Positions 26,099-39,099 of a stretch of 46,464 nucleotides of DNA are shown here, in pieces (positions within the stretch are counted from its first letter, which is position 1; each line of letters begins with the position of its first letter). The position numbers and the translations under genes are program-made. The DNA comes from Plantago elongata (lineage: Eukaryota > Streptophyta > Magnoliopsida > Lamiales > Plantaginaceae): assembly GCA_036897095.1 (NCBI GenBank), contig JAYMSP010000582.1, positions 1 through 46,464 of the forward strand, in the 5' to 3' direction. The notes under the pieces were generated by a model. That model searched no databases, was not told the DNA's origin, and saw only the letters and a program-made list of their open reading frames with translations.

Positions 26099-29000
26099 AC
26101 TCTCTATAAGGTAATTCTATATAACAGTAGTAATAGAATATAAAGAACTAGTAACTCCCTTATACTATAATAATAGAAAATCTCCTCTAGTACATGATTC
26201 ATATTTATAAGACATAACCTAGGTCTTTTAATTTGCATAACATAAAGGTGAGGCCTCTCTAGTATTTCCTACAATTATTTATTAAAGAAAAGAATAAATA
26301 CACTTATCTAATACCCTAAAGAGCTTAATGCACTCTACTTATAAAAGGCTCGAATTATATATACTAGTGTACTTTATTAAATATCTAAACTATTCGTATC
26401 TTAGGAGGCTACTATCTCTCTATTACTAGAGCATGATAATTAAGACTTAGACTCTATCTTTTAAGTACTGCTTGCTCCTTTTTTGATATGCTTTCTAATA
26501 CATTAGAGTAAAATATAATACCCTTGCTTCTTAGCTATAAAAGTTGTATAAAATATAGTCTCTAGAGTACTCTCGTACGTATCTTACTTTCAAGTCTTAC
26601 TTAGTAAATACATATGCCTCTTAAACAGTTAGATATAAATAGTAGGTTACTCTCAAATGCTAGTTCTTTAATAAGTGTAATAAGAACATGCATTACTTAT
26701 TTCTTTAGAGAGGGATAAACTACAAGTACAATTTAAGAAGTTTCTTACTTAATAAATCTTTCTTAGCCATAAGTATTTTTGATATGATTTATTTATATTA
26801 AGACATATTATAGAAGAAAATAGCTTGTCCCTTTTAATTACTACAGCACTAGATAAAGGGCGTAATTCTAGATTACATAACTTTATATGATAAATACCTT
26901 ATAATTCTTCCTTCATTTTTGAATACAATTTAGTACTTAATTTAGTGTAGACCCTTAACTTAGCAAAAAATAATGCCTTATAATGAGTGTTTAAGATTTC
27001 GTGGAGGGGGGGAGATACCTTACTTACATAAGTTGTATTTTATAAATTTAAGAATAGTATACTTCTTTCTTATATATATAACATAGAGCGTGAGCTTCTC
27101 TTCCAAATAATACTGGGAAAGATCCCTCATCATAAAGCCTTAATATTAATAGGAGTTTATTTTAGAGAATTATATGATAATAAGCCACTCACTTTTTTTT
27201 ATAAACTAGGAAATATATTAAGGCAGTACTATTACTCTTTTTCATTAGTAAAGAATAACTGCGAACATAGCATTAGGTAAATATATACGTGTGCACTTTC
27301 TCTTAACACCTTTGTGATAGGGATAGCTTTAATTATATAACAAGTTCCTTATACTATAGAATAGTACCCTTGTTACCCAAGTACATACATCAGGTATATA
27401 GGAGAGGAATGCTTAATTACTTAATCAATCTTGTTACTAAAGAATTTATAGCTATTCATAGGCGTCTTGTTTACTATTCAGAGTTATATTAACTACTTTA
27501 CTTAAGGAGAGGACTTATTTCCTTTAATAAGAATACACACCTAATCACTTAAGACTGGTTAGAGAAGATCCTGCATTATTATAAGACCTTTCCTATAAAA
27601 GAGTGGCTGAAGCTATTACTTACTTTTTAAATGTCTATTATAAGTATGACTTAGAGACTTTATTTCTTTCCTTAAGAAGTATTTTAGAAATACATATCTA
27701 TTATACAGGATGCTAGGAGTACTCTACCTTTAATAAACAATTATACTTAAATTATTTGAAGAGGGGGATAAAACTACGCCTTCTTTATACCCCAAGAAAC
27801 CTTTATAAATGCTTTTTGAGGGCGTAAACGCGATCTTTTTTTATCAATAAATGCTCCCACATATAACTTAAAGTATAATTTAAGGGTAGGGAAGTTTTCT
27901 AGTTGTTATAGTCTCTTTATAAAAAGGAATTGCCTAATGCTTACACATAACATTCAATACTTAAGAGAAATAATGTACTCTATTAAAAAAAATATTAGTT
28001 TTAGAGTATAATCAAGAAACTACTCCCTTAAGAGAGTGCTCGTTCTTTAGCTATCTACTTATTAATAAATCAATAATGCAGGGGTAGTTTAAATGCAATT
28101 CTTCTCTTTAACAAAAGCTTTGGTAAAACAATCTTTTACTATATATTCCTATATAAATATCATTCGCTAAGGTTTATTGCTAAAAAGTATATAATTAGTT
28201 CTAGGCATATTATATAATTGCTAAATAGAGTTTATAATTATAGGTAGTGGGGCTTCCTTCTTAATCTAGTCATATAACTAGAAGTAAATTATTAAGGGCA
28301 AACCAATCTATTAATAATGGGTAACTCTCTTTCATAATCAAGTGCTTTTACTAAGGGTAGAGTAGTTACTTAAGAGACAAGCTACCTGTTGCTTAGGATA
28401 AAATAAGAGATATGCTCTCTTATCTTACTCAATTAGTTTGTTAAGAGAAGATATTATAATTTCTAATTCCTCCCTAAGGCAATATAATAAATTAAATACA
28501 AAGGAAAGTAATCTCCCTTTTCTCTCTAGAGCTAGCTCTTAAGGAAAGAGTCTAATAAGTACGTACTCTTGATATAACTATATGTAAGCATTAAGTCTCC
28601 TCTCTCCTATAGAATAGGGAATGAATTACTCGTGCATTATATGATAACTAAAGGGGCTAATTACTCTCCTCTATAAAGGTAAAGGTTCTTGCTTAAGAGA
28701 AGGGACAAGTGCACAGTAAACCTTCATGTACCTACTATAATAGAAAGTTATAGAAAGAGATTCTTACTTTTATTACCTCAACTACTTGTATAGCAATATC
28801 AAAAGGGAGTTACATAATAAAAGCCTACTCTATCGTTTTACTAAGTCTAATACAAAGTTAACTAATAGCTCTGGCAAATACTCCAGTAATGTACCATGAA
28901 ATATACAGGACTTCTCTCTTTTATACAGCATGCTAAATATAAATCTATAAAGGAACAGGCTTATCTTATATCGTATATATTTATAAATCAAAGTACTTAA

Positions 29001-29358
29001 CTAATAATTATAAAAAGCTATAATGACATTTCTCTTTAATAACTCTTGCTTTTAAAATAAAAAGGGTGTAAGTATCTCTCCTATAAAGTATACTTTCAAA
29101 GATTTTCTTTACTATACAAAGATCTCTAAATATATAGTATTTGTTAATTATATTATATACATATCTAATAATAAATAAGTCATGAGTAATTCCCTTCTAA
29201 TGCAATTAAGTAGCTACCCCTTGTAGAATCTAGTGTAGGCTCTCATACTTTAATATAAGAATCTATTTTTTGAAGGAGTGTATCCTAGTGTATTCCCTTA
29301 ATAGAGTGCACTAACTTAGAGGGGCTTAATTATAATTTAAAGTAATAGACTTTACTCT

Positions 29359-29386
29359 TACCTCTTTACTAATTAGTAAAGAGGTA
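29359..29386. repeat. Perfect 28-bp palindrome
   Basis: The 28 bases from 29359 to 29386 are self-complementary without any loop: ACCTCTTTACTAA meets its own reverse complement at the centre, and one further T/A pair flanks it. This is the longest uninterrupted palindrome noticed here. It could be the junction of two inverted copies of a sequence or an element end. No neighbouring gene supports a terminator or operator role. Confidence 0.85.
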
Positions 29387-32300
29387 CACTATAAGACTGA
29401 GCAAGGACTCCTTTCTAAATTATCTAATCTTATATAAAGTACGCCTAGAATAGGGCGTTACCTTTTTACACAAGTTACAAAAATTTTTATTAGGGGTCTC
29501 TCTTGATTAGTAAAAAATAAAAGAGTTTATATTACTAAATTATTATGGTTAAGCTTCTCTAGGTAAACTAGTCTTGTAGAGTGGAGAGATTTATCTTATT
29601 ATATACTTTTGAAAGAAAAGTTCCTAGAAATATATGTTGTTAACTCGTCCCTAGATAAAAGGAGTGTACTACTTATTGCTTAAAATAGTTCCTGGAAATT
29701 TTCCGTAAATTACAAGATTACAACAAACAGGTTTTTAATAATATAGTCAACTTATATATAGAAGGTAGAAGGGTGCAGACTCTCCTCTTACTATAAGTCA
29801 TATTAGAAAGAGTAAAGGTACTCATTTCCTTAATGTACTACCTTCTATTAAAATTTTAAAAGGTACACGTATACTTTCTTAGGAATAACTCTATTAGGCG
29901 CTAAGGGAAGAAATAAGTATTACGCTTAATTATAGCTAATAAGAACGTAACTTATATAAGTGAGAACTCTCTTTAAGTAACTCTTATGATATTAATTAAT
30001 TTTTTATTTGGATATGCTATGGGGCACGCCTTTCTTAAGCTTTAGCTCTTATAAATTAAATATAGACGAGCAAGTAATACTATCTATACCTTTCAATAAA
30101 GTGTACCCTCTTTTTTAGTAACACGAAGAGTGAGTAGTTGTTCCTTATTAATACTAAAAAGTAATCTCTTTAAAGTAATATATATTATTAAATAATAGCT
30201 TTTATTCCTAAAAAGACTCATAGTAACAAAATATAGCTAAAATATTCCCTTTCTCTTTGCTCCTTTATTAACAGAGTACACCTCTTACATAAATAGCTTT
30301 ATTATAAAATTATATTAGTTATAAGAAAGAGATATCTTCTTCATACTTTCTTCCTTATAAGAGGGTTACTACTAATGTACTATAATTTATACTTTATATG
30401 AAATTAACGAAAGGGTAAGATAACTCCCTTCCATAACAAATTCCTTTAAGGGTATAACATAGCGTTATAATTCTATTTATAATTTACTAATACATTATAA
30501 ATACAAGAGGTTGCTAAGTACATATCATTAGAATACTACTTTCCGCCTATAAAATGGATAGGACCCTCTATAGCAACCTTTCCATAAGTGACTTTTATAG
30601 TTATAAATTATACGTATGTAGATTAAAAAAAAGTGCTCTATTTACTATATAAACTTTTGGGGTATACTTCCCCAGATATCATGATTATGTAAGAGCAATT
30701 ATAAATAATTTAATAAATAAATATCTGTAACTATGAAGAGCAAAGATAGAAACTATCTATGTATAAGGTAAATACAGTACTCTCCAGTTTACATAATATG
30801 AGATTACTTGCGGAATCTTTTAATTAAATAATATAGGTTATAAAATAACACTCCTTTAAACATTATCTTATTTATAAGGAGTGCTCTTATACTACACTCT
30901 ATAGGGACTTTTATTAATTTCTATATACGTGTAAAGAAAAGTATACTACTCTATAACTAAGACTACTTTATATAAAGAGCTAGAAGATAAAAGTATACTC
31001 CTTCCTTTATGCACTATAACTAAGCAAGGTTTATTGCTAAGAAGGGATTTTAAGTATATTTACTATCATAACTATAATGAAATACTAAGTAAACAAATAT
31101 ACTAAGTTTTATCTAAAGATAACTCCTTGTGTAAAAATAGATCCTTAATAAATTTTCCTATATAGATTAGGGCTTTCTCCTTACACAAGTATATACATAA
31201 TAAATAGGTTCTTGTATTAATATAAATAATTGTCTAAAAAAAGTACTGCACCTTGCACTTGTAGGGAGAGTGATTTATACCCCTTTATTTAGATACATTA
31301 AGCTATTTATAAAATGATAAAAGAGCTCTATTTCTATTATACCTATGACTTTTAAGTACTAAGCAAAGACTATAGCATTTGAGTTAAGTGCACGCTTTAT
31401 ACCTTTTGTAGTGTACTAAAGAGGCTAGAGAGTTTACTATATTTCCCTTATCGTATGAAAGAAGGTCTATTACTTTCTATAAATAATTATGTCTTATCTA
31501 GAGATAGTAATCTAGAGTACTTTAAGTAATATATTCTATTACAACAAAGGGAAAGATAAGTGTACCTTTTAGGTTATTTAATTGTGCAAGGCTAACGTCT
31601 AGTTTATCTAGTAATAACTTATGAAAGCTTTCTTTTATAAAAATAAAATATAGCATAAGAGAAAAGTAGCTCTCTTCTTATAGGGAAAGTACTTAATTAT
31701 TAGTTAAAGTCTAATTATTTTAAGGATAATCCAGTAGTAAAAAGCGTATCAGCAAGTGTTAGATATTTATATTTATCCTTTAAGAGATGAGTAAATCCTT
31801 CCCTCTATATAATTATCTACGTTATTCTAAGAAAAAACCTTAGATAAATATCTTGATAAATAAGAGGGAAACTGACGTACTTCTGCCCTTTAAGTATAAT
31901 AAAAGATATGGCTTAACTTTGAATTATAAACTCTAGTAAAAGCTTTTACAGGTATACTAAATAATTAAATTTTACTGCATAGAATCTTGTCTTTAATAGA
32001 CTATGTTATAAGAGAAAGAGCGTAACCTAAGATATCTTAATTATTTATATAACTTTGTAGGAAGAGAGGAGCTCTAGTATTAGCTTATTTTAAAGAAGGC
32101 TATCAAGTAACTTAGTATAAAAAAAGTAAAAGGAGTAACTGAATCTATTACTTTCTCCTCAGATAAATTGATGTCTTGCCTAAGAATATACCCTATTCTC
32201 TCGCCCATTATAGTAGTCTATTACTATTTTATAAATTTAATAAGCTAGTTATGGGATATGTGGATTCACTCCCTTATTATAATATATATTAGTTAAAAGA

Positions 32301-32912
32301 GAGCAACTTACGCCCTTATATTTATAAGATTTAAGGCTAGCGTAAACATATTACACTAAACTATGAGAAAGGAAGGAGAATGCTATTTCTTAATATACAG
32401 ATATTACTTCTAAAGTTCAAGAGGCAAGTCTTTTAATGTTCTCTTTGCTTTGCTACATAAGAGTGTACCTTTATGTCCCTTTCAGGTAATTTTCTCTATT
32501 TCCACTTAAAGAGATTTATGCCTAGACAAGTGTATGTTTATAATAGGTTTTGGCTATACTTTAGAAACTATGTTATTTTCTCTTTAACAAAGAATTTATA
32601 CAAGTAAGAAAGCACTTACACTTTCTAGTAAGATCGTATATTTATAAGGGAGAAGCATATCTATTTAATTTATAATTAAGGTAGAAATATTTCTATAGAA
32701 GGATACCTTTATTCTGTCTTTTTTAAGCCACTAGCATAAAAGTTAGGTTACACTTTAAGAAGAATACTTCTTACTAAAGATTAGATAATTGCTTTTAGAG
32801 GTACTTATAAACTTTAACTTATTTATTATATTATAAAGATAAAGAGCCTATAACATTTAAGCCCACGTAATAGGTCTTTTCATAATAGCATTTTATTTTT
32901 TTAAACTCTCTA

Positions 32913-32941
32913 TAATAGTACTAGTGACTCTAGTACTATTA
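32913..32941. repeat. 12-bp perfect hairpin
   Basis: TAATAGTACTAG (32913-32924) and CTAGTACTATTA (32930-32941) pair perfectly around a 5-base loop TGACT. Such a palindrome in RIP-like DNA could be a relic of an element end or chance. No gene context is available. Confidence 0.75.
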
Positions 32942-33455
32942 ATTAAATAGTAAGCTTAAAGTACTAAATTATCAAGGGCTCTTATTAGGTAAGGAATAAC
33001 TCTATATTTATGGGTTATTTATAGCTTAAGGTAAAGTACCTATTTTGTTAAAGAAAAAACGGTACCTTCTTCTTAAACCTTATCAAGCGTATATACTCTA
33101 GTAGAAAGAGCTCTCTATGTACCAAAATATTTATTAATAACTTATATAAGTCAAACATACGCCAAGGTAATTCCTCTATCTTAGATTAGCTAAACTTTCT
33201 ATTATATATAACTGTGTAAGTTTGCTAAAAACTTAATTACCTCTATTTACTACGGTTTATACTTGAATTACTTAGATACATTAAAAGAGTATTCTTTTTT
33301 TATAACTAGGGTTACTTTTCACAAAGATATAATAAGTTCTAGAGTTTATCTTTTTTCTCCCATTCTAAAGTACAAATATTAGAGAGTTATAAGTACCTTT
33401 ATGTAGATTAGTAAAGATAAAAACCTTCTTCTAGTTAAGTCGCTCTTATTTGGTC

Positions 33456-33475
33456 AACTATATTTAACTATATTT
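33456..33475. repeat. 10-bp tandem duplication
   Basis: AACTATATTT occurs twice in succession (33456-33465 and 33466-33475). Small slippage product. Confidence 0.8.
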
Positions 33476-33965
33476 CTAATAGTACACTTAAGGGTGTATT
33501 AAGTAATTATCTTTAACTGCACTTTTTTATAGATTTTAAAAGGATACTTTCGCTATATTATTATCTAAGAAAAGAAAGTAAATATAAGTCCTTACCTATA
33601 TTACTTGACATAACGATATTAAGATCTTATACATATAATTTAATACCTCCTAAGGTATGCTGCTCCTAGTTTAGCGCATATATTTAATATACCTAAGCGC
33701 GTACTCTTCTATAGTAATAGATTATATTTTTTAGAAAAAGACTTTTTAAAACTTTTAGTATAAGTAACAAGGACTTTTATATTCTTAAATGTAGGAGTCC
33801 TCCCTTTCAAGTAGTTAATCTAGTAAGACTAAAGTATAAGAATCCTCTAATAAATCGTTGTTAAGCATAACCTATTACTAAAAATAAAAAAAGCAAGTGT
33901 ATTCGTAAGAACTTGTACTTTATACTATACTCACCTACTAGTAAATAATTTATAAGTATACTTCT

Positions 33966-33984
33966 TTGTATCAGGTTGTATCAG
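33966..33984. repeat. 9-bp near-tandem repeat at a block edge
   Basis: TTGTATCAG occurs at 33966-33974 and again at 33976-33984, separated by one G. The second copy is followed by AG, giving a GTATCAGAG word that resembles retrotransposon primer-binding sites complementary to initiator tRNA. It lies close to the change from RIP-like to milder DNA. The resemblance is short and no LTR was found beside it. Confidence 0.4.
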
Positions 33985-35120
33985 AGAATAACTAAGTACA
34001 TTTATATTAAATACAGGATTAGGGAAGTGACTTTCTTATTCCTAGAAATTATACATGTCTATCATAACAATAAATGACTTATTACGGTCCTAGGAACAAC
34101 GTCTCTTACCTTGTGAGCTTTTACAATATAATTTATTAGATAAACAAGTATGCTTCTATCAAGGAAAAATAAGAGCATCAACTTAATTAAGTACATATAT
34201 AAGGATGTAATTCCAAATATATTGTAGTGTAGGTAAAAAGAATATTATATTAGTATATTAAGGGTATACTTAGAGTCTACCCAAAACGAGTGCATAGAGT
34301 ACTACCCGTTACTTAATAGAAAATTTTCTTAGGAGTAGAAATTATTCTATTTTATGTTTTTTTAAGTAAAGGATTCTACGTATGCAGTTTTCCTTTTAGA
34401 AAATTCACTTTATATAGACAAGTAGGAAACCATGAATTAACATAAAGGGAATCCTGGTGTGAAGCATATTTTACGATGTAAACTAGATTTCGTATAACAA
34501 AGGATACTTGATAAATAGTAAGTATAAAGATATTTAAGGAACTAAGCCTTTAGTATAGGAGTAAGCTACACATGGTATAAGAAATTCACTACTATTCCTA
34601 AGGGTATACTTGCAAGGAAGTTATCTAAGACATCGTCAGTAATTAATGTTACTTGTATTTTATATCTCTAATCTTTAATATAACTATTCCCGGAGTTAGC
34701 AAGGCACTAAAAGTTACTAGCATGCTCTTGATTACTAAATGAAAGCATAAGTTATCCATTTATTGCAACTGATTTTCTATAATTTTAGCAATTTGACAAG
34801 AAAGAATCTATTATAAGAATTTCATTAATATGCCTCAAGTAAATAGATGAAACTTGAATTAAAAAAAGGCTAACTAAGCTAAGGCATACGTTGTAGAATT
34901 ATCTATCGCCTTATAGCTCTAACTTGCTCTTGTATAAGGCATACTTCTTGTTATTGGATTTTAGGATAGTAGTATAGGGCATGCTCTAATAAGTCCTAAA
35001 ATTTCCTTTTTTCAGGTACTTTCAAAAAATACAAGACAACTCCTAAAAACTTTTTATGAAAATAGTAAGACACACGAGTGTTTTAACATGTTTTCTACAT
35101 ATAAATCTACATCTAAAACG

Positions 35121-35136
35121 TATATATATATATATA
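35121..35136. repeat. (TA)8 microsatellite
   Basis: Eight uninterrupted TA units in non-coding DNA. Confidence 0.9.
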
Positions 35137-38100
35137 AATGTATTTGTTAATGTTTGTAAAATATGAAATATTAGGTATAAATAGGATTAGTTAGTATCAC
35201 AGTATCATCTTCTATTTCACTTAAAAAACATAGATTAGATGCCAGGAATAAATTATTACTGAATATCATATAGGTGTGTGTATAAAACAAGAGTTCTTTC
35301 TAGCATACAAACATAATTCATAGGGCTAAAATTAGTAAATCATGATTTAACAAATCATTAATAAGAATACTTTAATTCTACGTGTCAAATAGAATTGAAC
35401 TTAGTTTAGTAATAATCCTAGCTCTTCCAAGACATATTATTTATTTTTAATAACAAATTATGCCTAAACATAATATTCTATCTATATAAATACTATGATA
35501 TAAAATAAATATATAAATAATAAAGTGTTCCCTAAAGTTACAAATACAAGTTCCTTTGCAATCTAAGAAACTAGATAACTTTATGAGTATGGATTTTGAG
35601 ATAAAAAAAAAGGAACGTTGTATTACATATGACTATATCATGAGTGCTTAGGGTATTCAATCTGGAATTATGTATCCCTAGTATAGGGTTATATGCTACT
35701 AGTATTGCAACTTAAAGTATATAGACATTTTTATTAAAATATGCAGTATGCTTTGGTATCTTTAATAAGTGCTTTTGCCTCACAAAATATAAAATTTATG
35801 GGTACAATAACTAAAAAGCTATGCCAAATCATATAGTATTCTCTATTTTATGGATCATACTTAAAATTACAGCGCGTACTACTTTTTTGTTGAAATAGTA
35901 TTTTACTTTACTGGGATAACTAAAAATTGTAAAGTCATAGGATTCTTCTAGAAGTTATCATTTTATCAAAATAAAACAAGAACAATTTGCATACTAGGGT
36001 ATAGCTCCAGTAGTACCTTAGCTATATAATGATTACTTAATAACTAGAAATAAGAAAGATAACTAAGTACCTGTATTTAACTAAGTCTGTAATTTCTACG
36101 CGCTTATATTAGAGAATTCTGAAGATATTAAGAAAGAGTTCCTTGCAAGTATGTATGCTATTGTATGGTATGCTTGGTTGAGTATTCCATATTTTAGTAT
36201 TGCACTTCTGATGAAGAGAGCTGTCTTTACTTAATTCTTATGTACCACACGGGAGTTACTTATATTTAACTATATACGGCTAGAGATATTCATTAAGATA
36301 AATCAAAAAGAAAACAAACGTGAAGTTCATAGGAATGTACGGATACAGTGGTATAACAAATAAAAAGAGAAAGGAAAAAGCTACTTAATTCTTAAATATC
36401 TGCTAGGGATTCTTTTTATAAATTTTGTTGAATGAGAGAGTATAAAAGTAAAATTATATTGACATGTCATAGCATACTAGAATTGGTTCTATATACTAAG
36501 CATTCCTTTTGTTATTCTTTTCAATCCCTTTTTTATACTATACTTGCTTAAGTTTGTTAAGAAAATATATTTATTATAGTTTATAGTGTTAAACCCGTAC
36601 TACAAAATTAGTTTTAATATAGCAAATCCCGTTAATAAATAGGAATGACTAAATTAGATTACGGGTAAATAATGAGGGCATGCGCTTAGAAATAGAGCAA
36701 GTGTATTGGTTATTTTTGGAGAGTATAAAATAAATCCTTCTGCTAGTTACATGGGACCATTTATATTAAGTGACGTATATCCTATTATATACTCACCATA
36801 ACTGACTCTAAGTACGTACTAACTCCCATTTCAACTGTTTAGACCTTAAGCGATAACTACTATCAAGCCAGCACACTTCTTGTTTTGATATTACTAAACT
36901 ATTATAGTAATAAGTGCTGTATAATAATATATCTTCTTCCTTAATGTTGATGGAGTATCCAGTATTTTTATGTAGTATATTTAATTAGTATGTACGAATA
37001 AGCCCAGCGTCCTTCATTTGTATAGAGAACAAAGTCTATCACATGTGTTAAGTAACTTATAGCAAGCAACTACTTATTTATAAAATTTAACCTAGATCTA
37101 GTATATAAATATATAATAAAGGTATACCAGTTCTACTAATTTAGGTACTCTCGTTTAGGTCTTACTTGTTAATGAAGTCTAAGCTGTACTTAGGCAAGAA
37201 AAGTCCTATCTTTGTATAATAACATCGTAATAAAAAATAGAATTACGTGCTTAGAATATTCTTGTTCGGTAAATACTCATAGTCTGAAGCATTTTTTTTA
37301 ATTTAAATAATATGTGTATGTTCCTTCTACTATTGTACATCTTACAAATATAAGTTTATTTAATATAATTTAATAAATTTGAAAGATATAGCTTAAAAAT
37401 TACAAGTAATATGAGTTTAGGGTTCGCTGCGAAAGAAGCTGGAAAAACATATATGTAAGTAAACACATACTAAAGATCACCTTAGAAAAACACTGTAGTA
37501 ATAATAAAGGAAGGAGATGATAAAGGCTATTCAATATATAATTCTATAAAAGATAAAATAAGAGCTAGACTTCTATCTACTAACTACTAAGAATATACTA
37601 AAGTTCTAGAGGAATACCATAGGAGCATGCTATCTTAGCTTAGCACTACAGTTTAGTATTCCCTACACAAGATAAATGATCGATAGAAATAGTATATACT
37701 AAGCATATTCAGTAAGCTTCTAATAAAAATTTTTTGTATTGTAAAATCTAGACGAAAGAATTTAGTACTACAAAAAAAGAACATAAGTTATGTTACTACA
37801 CTTTATACTTATATTCTCCAAGGTTAACCAAAAAATTCTGTGTTTACTCTCGCCTTATAACCACATTACTTTTAGAAAAAAGTAATTTTTACACCAAATT
37901 AATCTAAGCTCTTATCTAAAAGTCCTACTTTGTGTGTCCATACCATATGAAACTTCATTTCCTATAACAAGACTAGAAAGCATTCCCTTATCAAAGTAAA
38001 AGCAAGGAGTATCCATTTATTAAGTTCTTATTTACTTCATTTTCTCTTTGTTGCTAGCAAACTTTTCCATAAAAATAATTTTACTTCTACCTAGAATTTT

Positions 38101-38179
38101 ACTTTTTTTTTGACCGCTACTGTATTATGACTGACTTCGTTTGCTAAATAGAAAGATAGAACTTCCTTGTTGACTCATG

Positions 38180-38220
38180 TTTTTATACATCGTTTACAGT
38201 TCGATTTGACTCGCCATGAC
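38180..38220 (+). repeat. Diverged direct repeat, copy 1
   Basis: From 38180 a 25-base stretch (TTTTTATACAT, then CGTTTACAGT, then TCGA) matches 39020-39044 with three mismatches. GCCATGACTAC follows at 38213, resembling GGCATGACCAC at 39066. Two of the three differences are C here and T in the other copy, one of them CpA against TpA. The 65-codon ATG frame at 38167-38364 overlaps this copy but has no recognisable feature. Confidence 0.5.
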
Positions 38221-38510
38221 TACTCCTTTGCTCAGAAATTCCTTAGAAAAATACCTTGGAACCTATGCCCTTACTCGCGATTCATTTATACATTTGGTAT
38301 AGTTCATTTTATTAAGAAAAAAGGAACAACCCCTTTTTTTTTTATGATTGACCACTCACATTAGCCCTAGTAACGTTATTATTGGCTACTAAGTGACCGC
38401 TTAGAACCTGTATACTACAACAATTACAATAACTACCGTTTGCTGGATTATATTTGAGTTCTTAAATTATTTAAATGTGAGAAATGTGAGCTTGGGTTAC
38501 TAACTAAGCT

Positions 38511-38520
38511 GCTTCCGCAA
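38511..38520 (-). repeat. Inverted copy of the LTR-start-like word
   Basis: GCTTCCGCAA is the exact reverse complement of TTGCGGAAGC at 3889-3898. If the word marks the start of an LTR family, a minus-strand copy would begin here and extend towards lower coordinates. Ten bases alone cannot prove it; the G+C-rich word is rare in this DNA. Confidence 0.3.
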
Positions 38521-38574
38521 ATCTAGAGAAAATAGAAAAATTTGATTATTCTTCGTTGTATCCTGGCATTATTC

Positions 38575-38742
38575 CTATTTGCTAAACCATGTTCCTAGTT
38601 TTGTTTTTGTTAAGAGTAAACATCTTCGGAGCATATCCACATCTTGATCAATTCTAAGTACGTTATTTATCATGGTTGACCTTTTGCCATACATAATAGT
38701 ACCCATTCTAATGTTACTTGTTGACCTTCTTTCGTACGTGCA
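38575..38742 (-). pseudogene. Minus-strand coding-like frame, unidentified
   Basis: An open minus-strand frame of 55 codons ends at a TAG at 38577-38575. An ATG at 38706-38704 would give 43 residues. The composition is balanced and basic, with YGKRSTM near the start and IDQDVDMLRR in the middle, unlike the I/L/Y/F-rich chance frames elsewhere. It is one of three such frames on the same strand between 39.8 and 38.5 kb and may be the tail of a decayed gene or transposon. No family is recognised. Confidence 0.25.
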
Positions 38743-39019
38743 TTATTAGAATTTGCCTTTTATTAGATTATCTGCCTTAGCTCTGTTGTACTATGGGGTT
38801 ATCTCTGTTCCATGTTGCGAGTGTTCTCTTTCCTAGCAGTTTCTAGCAGCCGCCTCTCTTAATAGAACGTTGCTGGGTATCACGTATAATACTAAGTCTA
38901 TTTTCCAAGAATCCATCTGTTCTATATTTATAATTTGTTATAAGCAAGTTTTCCTTTAGTATATGAGTTTGGGCCTGAAAGAAAAAACTACTGATCTAAT
39001 TGTTGGTGATGACCTAATT

Positions 39020-39077
39020 TTTTTATACATTTTTTATAGTTCGACATTATACGTTTATAGAGAAAGGCATGACCACT
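39020..39077 (+). repeat. Diverged direct repeat, copy 2
   Basis: Second copy of the 38180 motif, 840 bases downstream in the same orientation, with 22 of 25 bases identical in the core and a second short match (GGCATGACCAC, from 39066). Where copy 1 has CpA in TTTACAGT, this copy has TpA in TTTATAGT, the change expected from RIP. Confidence 0.5.
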
Positions 39078-39099
39078 ATTATTGACTTACATGATAATA

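Larger units (their letters stand above)
22451..34000. other. Large AT-rich RIP-like block 3, ORF desert
   Basis: About 11.5 kb with the strongest RIP-like signature in the window. In a hand count of 26401-26640, TpA/ApT is about 1.6 and (CpA+TpG)/(ApC+GpT) about 0.54 at about 30% G+C. No open frame of 60 codons exists on either strand, as expected when CAA, CAG, CGA and TGG codons are turned into stops. Surviving cytosines are mostly in CpT, CpC and short C runs, contexts that RIP does not favour. No gene, RNA, LTR pair or terminal repeat could be read. Length and composition suit one or several nested, RIP-killed retrotransposons, but the family cannot be named. Confidence 0.75.
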
